Assembly (NCBI RefSeq): GCF_026343185.1
Contig: NZ_JAPEMA010000001.1
Span: 3,410,001-3,474,000 of the forward strand
Direction: 5' to 3'
From: Streptomyces sp. NBC_00091
Lineage (GTDB): Bacteria > Actinomycetota > Actinomycetes > Streptomycetales > Streptomycetaceae
Length of the DNA stretch: 64,000 nt
This document shows positions 7,447 through 18,601 of this stretch, piece after piece. Every line of letters starts with the position of its first letter. Within the stretch, counting starts at the first letter, position 1. The notes beneath the pieces are model-generated. The model did no database searches. It was not told the origin of the DNA and was given only the letters and a program-made list of their open reading frames with translations. Position numbers and translations under genes: made by a program.

Positions 7447-8991
7447 TCAGAGCACCCGCTGGAGCAGTACGAACCCGCCCGCCTCGCCCGCCACCACGAA
7501 CCGCGACCCCGGGTGCAGCTGCCCGGCGTAGGCGACGGGGTCCCCGGCCCAGCCGGAGGAGTTGTCGAAGACCAGGAAGGCCGGCAGCACCCCCTTGGTG
7601 TTGCCGATCCAGAACACCTGGCAGCGCGAGGTCAGCCGGGTGAGCGGCCCGGTGCCGGCCTCCACGCGCACCCCGTCCGGGATCTGCGCCAGCAGCCGCT
7701 CGACGGCGACGGCCCGGCCCGGCTTCTCGTACGTGGCCCGCTCCCCGAGCCGGGCCAGCGGCATGCCGGTCGCGCTCAGCGTGAGCGCCGCCGCCAGCAC
7801 GGCGCCGGGCAGCTGGACGGCGTACGCGCGCACCCGCGGCCGGCTGCTGCGCCGGGCGGTGTCGAGGGCGTCGGCCAGGGCCAGGGCGACGACCGGCATC
7901 AGGACCGCGCTGTAGTGCCAGTCGGTGGACCAGTAGTGCGCGTCCCCCGACACGAACCGCCAGCCCAGGGTCGGGGCGGCCACCAGCAGCAGCGGGGAGC
8001 GCAGCGCGAGGAGCCCGGTGGTGGGGACGAGGACCCAGCCGAGGGTGGTGAGCTTCGTGCCGAGGCCCCGCAGCGGGCCGCCGGGCTCGCTGATCTTCTC
8101 CCAGTAGGCGTAGCCGTCGGTGGCGAAGGCGGGGATCACCACGGTGAACACCAGTGCGGCGGCGGCCGCTCCCGCCACGGCGACGGCCACCGCGATCCGC
8201 GCGGCCCGCCGGTCGGCGCGCCGGGCCCGCCAGGCGACCACCAGCGCCAGGGCGGCCAGGGTGACCCCGAGGTCCTCCTTGACCAGCAGCAGCGGCAGCC
8301 CCCAGCCCAGCGCGGCCCGCCAGCGGCGCGCGAGCAGCGCCTCGAGGGCGAAGGCCAGCAGCGGTACGGCGAAGCAGATCTCGTGGAAGTCGAAGTCGAC
8401 GGCCTTCTGGATCCCCCAGGACAGTCCGTACGCCGCCCCGAGCGCGAGCCCCCGGGCCTGCCCGAGGAGCCGTACCGAGGCCCGGGTGACGGGCAGCGCG
8501 GACAGCGCGAACAGCGCCGCCTGCACCACCAGGAGGGTGACGGGGCCGGGGAAGACCCGGTAGAGCGGGGCGATCAGGGCGATGACCGGGCTGAAGTGGT
8601 CGCCGAGGATGTTGAAGCCCGGGCCCTTGATGTCCACCAAGGGCGGCTGGAGCCAGGCGTAGGCCCTGACCGCCTGTTCGAATATGCCCAGGTCCCAGGA
8701 GCTCTCCTCCAGCCGACGGAAGCGGGACACCGAGAGCACCGCGTAGGCGAGGAAGAGGGCGGAGGCGAGCGCGTACGGGGCCCAGTGCGCGGCCCGTGCG
8801 GCCCGCCCGGCCGGGCCCGGCCCGCCCCGCAGGCTCCCGATGCCCGTCCCGCCGCCCCAGACGCCCCGGTCGATGCGCGCCGCCACGACGGGTGCGTCGT
8901 ACGGGGCGTCGCGCGGTGCGTCGTACGGGGCGTCGTACGGGGCGTCGCCCTCGGGACGCCCGGCGCTCGGGGGGCTTCCGGAAAGGGACAT
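7447..8991 (-). CDS. DUF2079 family polytopic membrane protein
   Basis: This is a 514-residue protein. A polar N-terminus with four APYDAP-like units (residues about 17-34) is followed by about ten hydrophobic segments. The stretch RLEESSWDLGIFEQAVRAY after the first helix, the loop GDHFSPVIALIAPLYRVFP and the later WHYSAVLMP are characteristic of DUF2079, a family related to GT-C glycosyltransferase-like membrane proteins. The C-terminal soluble part (from about 430) is small. It probably acts in envelope glycan or lipid modification, but that is inference from the fold family. The gene converges on the ABC exporter and diverges from mfd. Confidence 0.85.
   Translation of the reverse strand: MSLSGSPPSAGRPEGDAPYDAPYDAPRDAPYDAPVVAARIDRGVWGGGTGIGSLRGGPGPAGRAARAAHWAPYALASALFLAYAVLSVSRFRRLEESSWDLGIFEQAVRAYAWLQPPLVDIKGPGFNILGDHFSPVIALIAPLYRVFPGPVTLLVVQAALFALSALPVTRASVRLLGQARGLALGAAYGLSWGIQKAVDFDFHEICFAVPLLAFALEALLARRWRAALGWGLPLLLVKEDLGVTLAALALVVAWRARRADRRAARIAVAVAVAGAAAAALVFTVVIPAFATDGYAYWEKISEPGGPLRGLGTKLTTLGWVLVPTTGLLALRSPLLLVAAPTLGWRFVSGDAHYWSTDWHYSAVLMPVVALALADALDTARRSSRPRVRAYAVQLPGAVLAAALTLSATGMPLARLGERATYEKPGRAVAVERLLAQIPDGVRVEAGTGPLTRLTSRCQVFWIGNTKGVLPAFLVFDNSSGWAGDPVAYAGQLHPGSRFVVAGEAGGFVLLQRVL
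8894..8953. repeat. five 12-bp tandem units inside the DUF2079 gene
   Basis: The unit GCGTCGTACGGG occurs three times exactly (8894, 8918, 8930), with two degenerate copies at 8906 and 8942. On the minus strand each unit encodes four residues (A-P-Y-D-like). Copy number could vary by slippage, changing only the cytoplasmic N-terminal tail. Confidence 0.8.
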
Positions 8992-9168
8992 TCGGACAGA
9001 TTGCCATCCCGCTCCGGAGCGCCATCCTCCGCCCCCTCACCCGTGCGGGGCCGGAATGCCCCGCGCGGCCGCGGGGTCCGCGTCATAGGGTGGGAACCCC
9101 CGGCCCGTTCACGTGTCGGGCCCTTCGCGTTGCCCCTTCACGCCCCCACCGGATGGAAAGCCTGTCTC

Positions 9169-12699
<3,531 letters not shown>

Positions 12700-12717
12700 C
12701 CCTCGTCCCCTTCACGG

Positions 12718-12750
12718 CGAAACCGCCCGCGCTCGGCGCGGGCGGTTTCG
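12718..12750. terminator. terminator between mfd and small antitoxin-like gene
   Basis: A perfect 15-bp inverted repeat with a TCG loop is followed on the + strand by TTCGTCC. It serves mfd and probably also the convergent small gene. Confidence 0.85.
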
Positions 12751-12777
12751 TTCGTCCGGTGCCCGTGGGACGGGGGG

Positions 12778-12951
12778 CTACTTGTTCGGGTCCTCGTCGA
12801 TTCCCAGCTTGTCTTCCATCTGCTGCTGGGCCTGGTCGACCTTGCCGGTGTACTTCCCGCCGGTCTTCTCGTTGACCTCTTGCTCGAGCTGGTCGGACAT
12901 CTCCTTGCCCTTGCTCTTGGCCTGGTCCCTGAACCTGTCGAAAATCCCCAT
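12778..12951 (-). CDS. MT0933-like small antitoxin family protein
   Basis: This is a 57-residue, highly charged, helical protein (MGIFDRFRDQAKSKGKEMSD, then NEKTGGKYTGKVDQAQQQ). The D-E-K-T-G-G-K-Y/H-T-x-K-x-D core is the hallmark of the MT0933 antitoxin family (PF14013), which is widespread and multicopy in actinobacteria. ATG 12951 has a strong GGAAGGAG site. No toxin gene lies beside it: the neighbours are mfd and an HD hydrolase. The antitoxin label is therefore only by family, and it may be a CsbD-like stress protein. Confidence 0.85.
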   Translation of the reverse strand: MGIFDRFRDQAKSKGKEMSDQLEQEVNEKTGGKYTGKVDQAQQQMEDKLGIDEDPNK

Positions 12952-13236
12952 GCGAGGGCTCCTTCCGTGTCCCGTTTGCGACGGTACGCCGGTTTGTCGA
13001 CCTGCGCACATCATCGGCTGGCGATCACGTCGACGGCACTCCGGCCCGCCGCGACGGCGCACTTTCCGGCTGACTCGGGGGTGTGCGTCTGCCGCAGGCC
13101 TCTGGGCAGCTGATCCTCGACCTGACGGAGCGAACTCAGCTGCTCGATGGCGGGGGGACCTCCGAAAGGTCCCGCCGGGAGCTCACCGCCCTGCACTACG
13201 TTCTTCTTGATCGCACTTGAGACCGGAGGTCAGCAG

Positions 13237-13815
13237 ATGGCAGACGAGACGGTGAACGCGCAGGGCACGGCTGGATTCATCTTCGAGATGGGTGTCTTGA
13301 AGAACGCCAAGCGCACCGGGTGGTGGTTCACCGGCAACAACAACCCCGAGTCGATCGCCGAGCACAGCTTCCGCGTCGGTGTCATCGGCGCCGTGCTGGC
13401 CATGATGGAGGGTGTGGACCCTGCGAGGGTCGCTCTGATGTGCCTCTTCCATGACACGCAGGAGACCCGGATCGGCGACATCCCGCACATCGGCCGCCGT
13501 TACATCGACGCCGCCACCAACCAGACCGTCACCGCGGACCAGGTCGCGGCCGCGCACCCGGCCGTGAGGGCCGGTGTCCAGCGCGTGGTGGCGGAGTACG
13601 AGGCCAATGACACCCCCGAGGCGATCGTCGCCAAGGACGCCGACAAGCTGGAGTGCCTCGTCCAGGCCGTCGAGTACAGGGCCCAGGGCAACACCCTCGT
13701 TCAGGACTGGATCGACTCGTCGCTGAACAGCCTGAAGACGGCGTCCGCGCAGGCCCTTGCCGAGGCCGCGCTGACCATGTCGCCACTGGAGTGGCGCAAG
13801 ACCTTCCTCGGCTGA
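13237..13815 (+). CDS. HD-domain phosphohydrolase (YfbR/HDDC2-like)
   Basis: This is a 192-residue protein. ATG 13237 is six bases from a GGAGGT site, while the open frame from 13147 lacks one. The metal-binding HD motifs are all present: H in ESIAEHSFRVG, the HD pair in CLFHDTQETRIGD and D in AKDADKLECL. The layout matches the HDDC2/YfbR group, which removes phosphate from deoxyribonucleoside 5'-monophosphates. That activity is expected from the family, not shown. The gene stands alone, and the lipoprotein genes downstream run the opposite way. Confidence 0.88.
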   Translation: MADETVNAQGTAGFIFEMGVLKNAKRTGWWFTGNNNPESIAEHSFRVGVIGAVLAMMEGVDPARVALMCLFHDTQETRIGDIPHIGRRYIDAATNQTVTADQVAAAHPAVRAGVQRVVAEYEANDTPEAIVAKDADKLECLVQAVEYRAQGNTLVQDWIDSSLNSLKTASAQALAEAALTMSPLEWRKTFLG

Positions 13816-13831
13816 ACTCTGACGGCGGCCG

Positions 13832-14680
13832 TCAGACCGCTTCGCCCGTGGGGCCGCCGAGCTTGGAGATGTCGAGGACGTCGGAGTCCTTCGGGGAGGT
13901 GGTGTCGACCGGGGTGTCGAAGGCCGAGAACAGGGCCTCGCCGGCGGTGTCCCCCTGGACGGTCGACTTCAGGATGTACGGCTTGCCCTGCGTGGAGACG
14001 TAGTCGGTCTGCGTCCCCTGCTTCGCCGGGGAGGTGACCGCCAGCGCCGGCTTGCCGTCGACGGTGGAGGCGGTGCCCTTGCGCGCGAGCGGGTGCGCCG
14101 TGCCGAAGTCGCCCGTCAGCTTGTCGAGGTCGCAACTGCCGGTCATCGGGGCCGCGCGGGGGTCGGAGGCGGGGATCCGCACCCAGCGGTCGGCGAGCAT
14201 GGCGACCATCTGGTCCGTCTGCTTCTGCGGGGCGTGCTTCTGCTTGGCGGCGCCCCGCCAGTAGGCGGCGTCGCCCCGGAAGTGGACGAGCTCGGAGGAC
14301 TTGATGATGTCCAGCCGGCCCATGCCGTCGAGGCGGATGGAGCCGTTGCAGTTGCCCTTCTTGTCGAGGGACAGGTCGATCCGCATCGGCTTGCCCTCGT
14401 GCTCCACCTTGGCGTTGACGTGCGCCGACTCGGCCTTGCGCGTGGCCTCGTAGGCCTCGGTGAGTATCTCGGGCCCGGACCGGTCGGCGAGCGAGCCGCC
14501 CTTGGCGGTCGGCGAGCCGGACGCCGGCGCGGAGGCAGACGGGGAGGGCGACTGTGCGGCGCGGGCCTGGCTCCCGATGTCGGAGGCCCGGCCGTCGCCG
14601 GGCACGCAGGCCGTCAGCCCGCCGCCGATCAGGGCCGCGGCGGCGAGCGCCGACGCGGTGGTCTTCGTACGGCTGCGCAT
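13832..14680 (-). CDS. putative lipoprotein, LppX/LprAFG-like layout
   Basis: This is a 282-residue exported protein. The signal peptide ends in the lipobox LTAC at residue about 25, followed by a Ser/Pro/Ala linker. The mature domain (about 65-265) has the pattern of an all-beta cup: a helix AYEATRKAESAHVNAKVE, a Cys pair (KGNCNGS and GSCDLD) and later strands (TASTVDGKPALAV). It resembles the neighbour at 14711-15463 in order of elements, so the two are probably tandem paralogues. The family is thought to bind lipids or amphiphiles. ATG 14680 has a GGGGGGAAT site upstream. Confidence 0.8.
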   Translation of the reverse strand: MRSRTKTTASALAAAALIGGGLTACVPGDGRASDIGSQARAAQSPSPSASAPASGSPTAKGGSLADRSGPEILTEAYEATRKAESAHVNAKVEHEGKPMRIDLSLDKKGNCNGSIRLDGMGRLDIIKSSELVHFRGDAAYWRGAAKQKHAPQKQTDQMVAMLADRWVRIPASDPRAAPMTGSCDLDKLTGDFGTAHPLARKGTASTVDGKPALAVTSPAKQGTQTDYVSTQGKPYILKSTVQGDTAGEALFSAFDTPVDTTSPKDSDVLDISKLGGPTGEAV

Positions 14681-14710
14681 CTCGATTCCCCCCGTGGAAC
14701 GACTGTGAAC

Positions 14711-15463
14711 TCAGGCTCCGAGCGTAGAGGGTGCCTCTGACACGGCACCGGCGGGTCCGGTCGGGGAGGCGGCGGCGGTCCGGCGCACGCCGGTGTACTC
14801 GACGGCTCCGGAGTCCGGTCCGCCGCTCCGCCAGTGCTTGAGGAGGTACGGCGTGCCCTCCAGCCGTACGTGGTCGGTGATCTCGGCGCCGCCGGGCACC
14901 TTCGACTTGAACACCGCCACCGGCTTGCCGTTCCGGTACGTGTCCGCCTCCCGGCGGATGTCGGTCCGCTCGGCCGGGAAGGTGCGGGCGGCGGAGCCCT
15001 CCTTGCACAGCGCGAGGAGGTGCGCGACCGAGGGGTCCGAGGGTTTGATGTCGATCCAGCCCTCGTCGGTGTCGGCGGACTTGACGGGCGAGTCCCTGAA
15101 CTGGTCCTGGAGGAAGCCGGCGTCGCCCTTGAGGGAGAGGCGGCCGTCGTCCATCAGGATCTCGCCCACCCCGGCCCGCATGACCGTGACCTTTCCCCAG
15201 CACGCGCTGTCGCCCTCGAAGGACAGGTGCGCGCTGATCTGGCGGTCGCCGATCGTGCGCTGGACGGCCGCGTTCTTGGAGTCGGCCCGCTCCGTCTCCT
15301 CGTACGCGGCGCGCAGGACGGCGGCCGGGTCCTTGCCCGCGAGGGGGTCGGGCGCCGTGGAGGCGGTGGGTGACGGGTCCGCCGCCGCCTTGCCGGAGAC
15401 GGGGCCGCAGCCGGTGGCGGTCAGCAGGGCCGCGCAGACGAGTGCGATCGAGGCCGCGGGCAT
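14711..15463 (-). CDS. putative lipoprotein, paralogue of the adjacent lipoprotein
   Basis: About 250 residues from ATG 15463 give a signal peptide with lipobox-like TATGC and then a Ser/Thr/Pro linker. ATG 15496 and TTG 15499 are alternatives. The mature part shares the layout of the downstream gene: LRAAYEETERADSKNAAVQR helix, RISHLSFEGDS-like strands, Cys at SACWGK and ALCKEG, and a YLLKHWRSGG end. The IS607 tnpB stop lies only about 50-85 bases upstream. The insertion may have cut this gene off from its own promoter, and no good ribosome site precedes the ATG. Confidence 0.75.
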   Translation of the reverse strand: MPAASIALVCAALLTATGCGPVSGKAAADPSPTASTAPDPLAGKDPAAVLRAAYEETERADSKNAAVQRTIGDRQISAHLSFEGDSACWGKVTVMRAGVGEILMDDGRLSLKGDAGFLQDQFRDSPVKSADTDEGWIDIKPSDPSVAHLLALCKEGSAARTFPAERTDIRREADTYRNGKPVAVFKSKVPGGAEITDHVRLEGTPYLLKHWRSGGPDSGAVEYTGVRRTAAASPTGPAGAVSEAPSTLGA

Positions 15464-15547
15464 GTGGTGCGCATGGTGGTCCGCTGCTTTGATCATCAAG
15501 TGATCTCAGCAATCCCGACGTTTCCGCCGGAATGGTCCGTAACGGTG

Positions 15548-17005
15548 TCACCAGAGCGCGAGTTGCGTCCTGGTAGCCGGTTGACGGTCTCCCGTTTCCT
15601 TCCCTGCCCGGGGGCTGGGGATTGTGCCGCCTGCCCGCCCCGTCCCGGCCTTGCGGCGCGGGCGGGTGGTGCGGGTCTTGCGGTCGGTTCCACGGGGCTT
15701 CGACTCCGCCTTGGCGGGGTCCAGGTCTCCGGCCACTCCGGTACCTGTCGTGCGGGCCGCGAGGGCGACCAGGTTGTGTCCCGCGTTCGCGTCCCGGTCA
15801 AGGACGAGGCCGCAGTTGTCGCACTCGAAGACGCGCATGCTGAGGGGCAGCTTGGCTTTCACCGCACCGCAGCGCGAGCAGGTCTTCGAGGAGGGATACC
15901 AGCGGTCGGCGACGACGAGTCGCGTGCCACGCCGCCGGGTCTTGTAGACAAGCTGGCGTCGGATCTCGGCGAACGCGGCATCCGCGACACGGCGGGACAG
16001 GCGCCGGTTGCGGCCCATTCCGGCGACGTTGAGATCTTCGACGACGATCGTGCCGTACTCGGATGCGAGGCGGGTCGTCATCTTGTGGAGGGTGTCCTCG
16101 CGGAGGTTCGCGACCCGGTGATGGATCTTGTTCCGCGTCCGGTTGGCTTTCTCCCAGCGGCGGGAGGGCTGCTGCCCGGTGCGCCGGTCGGGGCCGCGCC
16201 GGCGGGAGACGATGCGGCTGGCGCGGCGCAACTGTTTCTGTGCGCGGTCGAAGTGGCGTGGGTTGGGTTCCTCGCTGAGGACACCGTCGCTGTCCGCGAG
16301 GACCGCGAGGGTCTTGATGCCGAGGTCGATGCCGACCGCCGCGTCCGGATGGGCCACTTTCACCAGCTGGTGCCTCTGCTCGACCTGGAGGGACACGAAC
16401 CAGCGACCCCGGTCCAGGCATGCGGTCGCAGACAGGATCCGCATGTTCCCCGCGTCGATGAGGGCTCGCAGGTCGGCTCGGTTCTCGTGTAGGCGGACGG
16501 TGCCGATCCTGGGCAGGGTGAGGTGCCGGCCGTCAGGCTCGATGCGGATCGTGCCGGTGGTGAACCGGCAGGTAAGGCGCGCTTTCCGTTTCGATTTGAA
16601 GCGGGGTATGCCCATCTTTGGGCCCTTGCGTTTACCACTCTTGGACTTCGCGTAGTTGTCGAACGCCGCCGAGGCGCCCGCCAGGCCGGTGCTGTACGCC
16701 TCTTTGGAGTTCTCCTCCCACCAGTCGGCGAAGCGCGGGTTGGTGCGTTTGTCCTCGTTGAACGCCTTCCGCAGCGAGGGCAGCGACCACGACCGCCACC
16801 CGGTGAGCTGGTCCTCGGGGATGCCGTACGACTGCTCGGCCTTGCGCTGCCACCACACGGCGGTGATGTACGCGACCGCCCAGTTGTACGCGGTCCGCGC
16901 GGCACCTCCGTGCGAGTGCAGGCGGCGGTTGGCCGTGGCGTTCGGGTCCAGCGCGAGCTTGTGCGCGAGGACGGTGAACCCCGGCCGCGGCTTGAACGTC
17001 TTCAT
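15548..17005 (-). CDS. tnpB: TnpB RNA-guided nuclease of IS607-family element
   Basis: This is a 485-residue protein. ATG 17005 overlaps the recombinase stop (ATGA). The N-terminal OrfB helical region (YNWAVAYITAVWWQRKAEQ, then PRFKSKRKARL) is followed by the RuvC nuclease, with catalytic Asp in AVGIDLGIKTLAV, Glu in IVVEDLNVAGM and Asp in LDRDANAGHN. Between the last two motifs is the zinc ribbon CSRCG...CDNCG. All catalytic residues are present. A disordered basic tail of about 70 residues follows. Family members use an RNA from the element's 3' end to cut empty donor sites and so promote retention. Confidence 0.95.
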   Translation of the reverse strand: MKTFKPRPGFTVLAHKLALDPNATANRRLHSHGGAARTAYNWAVAYITAVWWQRKAEQSYGIPEDQLTGWRSWSLPSLRKAFNEDKRTNPRFADWWEENSKEAYSTGLAGASAAFDNYAKSKSGKRKGPKMGIPRFKSKRKARLTCRFTTGTIRIEPDGRHLTLPRIGTVRLHENRADLRALIDAGNMRILSATACLDRGRWFVSLQVEQRHQLVKVAHPDAAVGIDLGIKTLAVLADSDGVLSEEPNPRHFDRAQKQLRRASRIVSRRRGPDRRTGQQPSRRWEKANRTRNKIHHRVANLREDTLHKMTTRLASEYGTIVVEDLNVAGMGRNRRLSRRVADAAFAEIRRQLVYKTRRRGTRLVVADRWYPSSKTCSRCGAVKAKLPLSMRVFECDNCGLVLDRDANAGHNLVALAARTTGTGVAGDLDPAKAESKPRGTDRKTRTTRPRRKAGTGRAGGTIPSPRAGKETGDRQPATRTQLALW

Positions 17006-17574
17006 CCGGCCGCCTCCGGACCGGTGGCGACGGCAACGGCCCGGGCGGCGCGATTCTTCGCGGAGCGGCGACCGTACAGGCGGGCACACATCGAGGTCAG
17101 GACCTCGGTGATGTCTCGTACCAGGTCGTCGGCGGTCTCCGCCGCATCGAGGACAACCAGTCGCCGTCCCGTGGCAGAGAGGGCGGCTTCCAGGTGCTCG
17201 ACGCCGAACCGGGCGAGACGGTCGCGGTGCTCGATCGTCCCCACAACCGGGTCGGCGAGCAGGCCGTGCAGCTTGCGGCGGCGCCCGTTCAAGCCGGAGC
17301 CGACCTCCGTCACCACGTCAGCGACGGCGAGCCCCTGGGCCGTTGCACCCTGCACCGTCCGGGCGACCTGACGCTCCAGGTCCGCTTTCTGGTCACCGGA
17401 CGAGACGCGGCAGTACGCCACGACCCGCCCGGCGGCCTGCGGGGCGGGCTGGGTCACGAGCCATGTACCGGACGGCGTCTGGACGACCGGGACCGGCATA
17501 CGGCCCTCTTTCGCCCAGGTCCACGCGGTCTGGTAATGCACGCCGTTGCGTGCCGCCCACTCGGAAAGCCTCAC
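17002..17574 (-). CDS. tnpA: IS607-family serine recombinase (transposase TnpA)
   Basis: This is a 190-residue protein. An N-terminal MerR-like helix-turn-helix (MRLSEWAARNGVHYQTAWTW) binds the ends. It is followed by a small serine-resolvase catalytic domain with nucleophile Ser in VVAYCRVSSGDQK and the arginine-rich core QVARTVQG, plus DRLARFGVEHLE. This N-terminal placement of the DNA-binding domain is typical of IS607, the reverse of ordinary resolvases. Start GTG 17574 is followed downstream by the coupled tnpB. Confidence 0.94.
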   Translation of the reverse strand: MRLSEWAARNGVHYQTAWTWAKEGRMPVPVVQTPSGTWLVTQPAPQAAGRVVAYCRVSSGDQKADLERQVARTVQGATAQGLAVADVVTEVGSGLNGRRRKLHGLLADPVVGTIEHRDRLARFGVEHLEAALSATGRRLVVLDAAETADDLVRDITEVLTSMCARLYGRRSAKNRAARAVAVATGPEAAG

Positions 17575-17684
17575 GACGCCACGTTATTCGCTGAGAATAT
17601 TGGATATCCACTGAAAGAAATGGGAACAGTTGTTCACCCCCTGGGATCGGTCAGGAGCCCAGACGGTAACCGGGGGCGCTGGAG

Positions 17685-18410
17685 TCAGGACTTCTTCCAG
17701 GTCGCGCAGCCCGTGGTCTTGAAGTAGCCGTCCTGCGCGGAGATCGTCACGACCGCCGGGCCGGTGGGGTTGTCGTTGGCGGCGATGGAGTCGATGGTGT
17801 GGCCGGCGTCCTTGGCGCGCTCCCAGTAGCAGCCGGCCGAGCCCTCGGCGGGGCCGGTGGACTTGTAGGTGCCCGGGGCGAGGTCGAGGCCCACCTTGAA
17901 CATGCCGCCGTCGCCCGCGGCCTCGGTCTTCGGGGAGCCGCCGGCGGCCTTCGGGTCGACGGCCTCCCAGTCCTTGCAGCCGGTGGACTTGAAGAGCTTG
18001 TCGCCCGCGCCGATGGTCACGTAACTGGCACCCACCACGTTGTCGTTGGCGAGGATCGAGTCGACCTCGCCCGAGGCGTCCTTGGCGCGCTCCCAGTAGC
18101 AGCCCAGGCCCTTGTTGCCGGTGGTGCGGTAGGTGCCGGGCTGGACGTCCGAGCCGACCTGGAAGGTGCCGCTGCCGCGCATCGCCGCCTTCTTGTCGTC
18201 CTTCTTGGGCTCGGCCGCCTTCTGGCTCTGCTCGCCGGTGCCCGGCTTGGCGCTGGAGGCCGCCGGCTTCGCCTTCGTGTCCTTCGCGCCGTCCGCAGCA
18301 CCGCCCCCGGTGCAGGCGCCGACCGCGACGAGCGCGAGGACCGCGCCGCAGCCCGTGAGCACCTTGTGGCGGGCGATCCAGCTCTGGCGCGGGGTGGAGT
18401 ACTGGGACAT
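17685..18410 (-). CDS. lipoprotein with two copies of a cysteine-containing domain
   Basis: This is a 241-residue protein. ATG 18410 follows AGGAG at eight bases, and the open frame up to 18533 has no such site. The signal peptide ends with the lipobox VGAC. After a Lys/Ala linker there are two repeats of about 70 residues (about 95-165 and 172-240). Each has the form G-x-F-x-V-G-x-D-x-x-P-G-T-Y-x-[ST]-T-G, then GCYWERAKDA, ..NDN.., and a terminal TGC-x-x-W. Each repeat has two cysteines that could pair. Such domains occur in Streptomyces surface lipoproteins of unknown role. Confidence 0.85.
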   Translation of the reverse strand: MSQYSTPRQSWIARHKVLTGCGAVLALVAVGACTGGGAADGAKDTKAKPAASSAKPGTGEQSQKAAEPKKDDKKAAMRGSGTFQVGSDVQPGTYRTTGNKGLGCYWERAKDASGEVDSILANDNVVGASYVTIGAGDKLFKSTGCKDWEAVDPKAAGGSPKTEAAGDGGMFKVGLDLAPGTYKSTGPAEGSAGCYWERAKDAGHTIDSIAANDNPTGPAVVTISAQDGYFKTTGCATWKKS

Positions 18411-18513
18411 GGGTGTGCTCCTGTCTCGTGTCTCTGTCTGGCGTGTCTGGTGTGTCTGCTGTCTGTGGTGCGGCCGGCGTGCTCCGCCTGTTGACGGGAT
18501 CATCAGAGCAGAG

Positions 18514-18567
18514 GCTGTGAACCGAGTCAACACGATTCACGGGTTTGCTTCGATTCACGCTGTGAAG
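18514..18567. promoter_or_regulatory. cluster of TTCAC/GTGAA half-sites in divergent promoter
   Basis: Between the divergent lipoprotein and methylase genes the 9-mer CGATTCACG occurs at 18533 and again at 18551 (18-base period). The second copy forms TTCAC-GCT-GTGAA (18555-18567), and a further TGTGAA lies near 18515. The arrangement suggests an operator for one regulator controlling both directions. Confidence 0.35.
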
Positions 18568-18601
18568 TGGATTCCGGACTGTGTACCGGTATGCTCCCGG
18601 C

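Larger units (their letters stand above)
15500..17640 (-). mobile_element. IS607-family insertion sequence (tnpA serine recombinase + tnpB)
   Basis: The two genes overlap by ATGA in the order recombinase-tnpB, which defines IS607. Such elements have no inverted terminal repeats and make no target duplication, so I cannot fix the ends. The core is 15548-17574 and the limits given are approximate. Both genes look intact, so the element may still be mobile. It sits between a lipoprotein gene start and another lipoprotein gene end. Confidence 0.85.
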
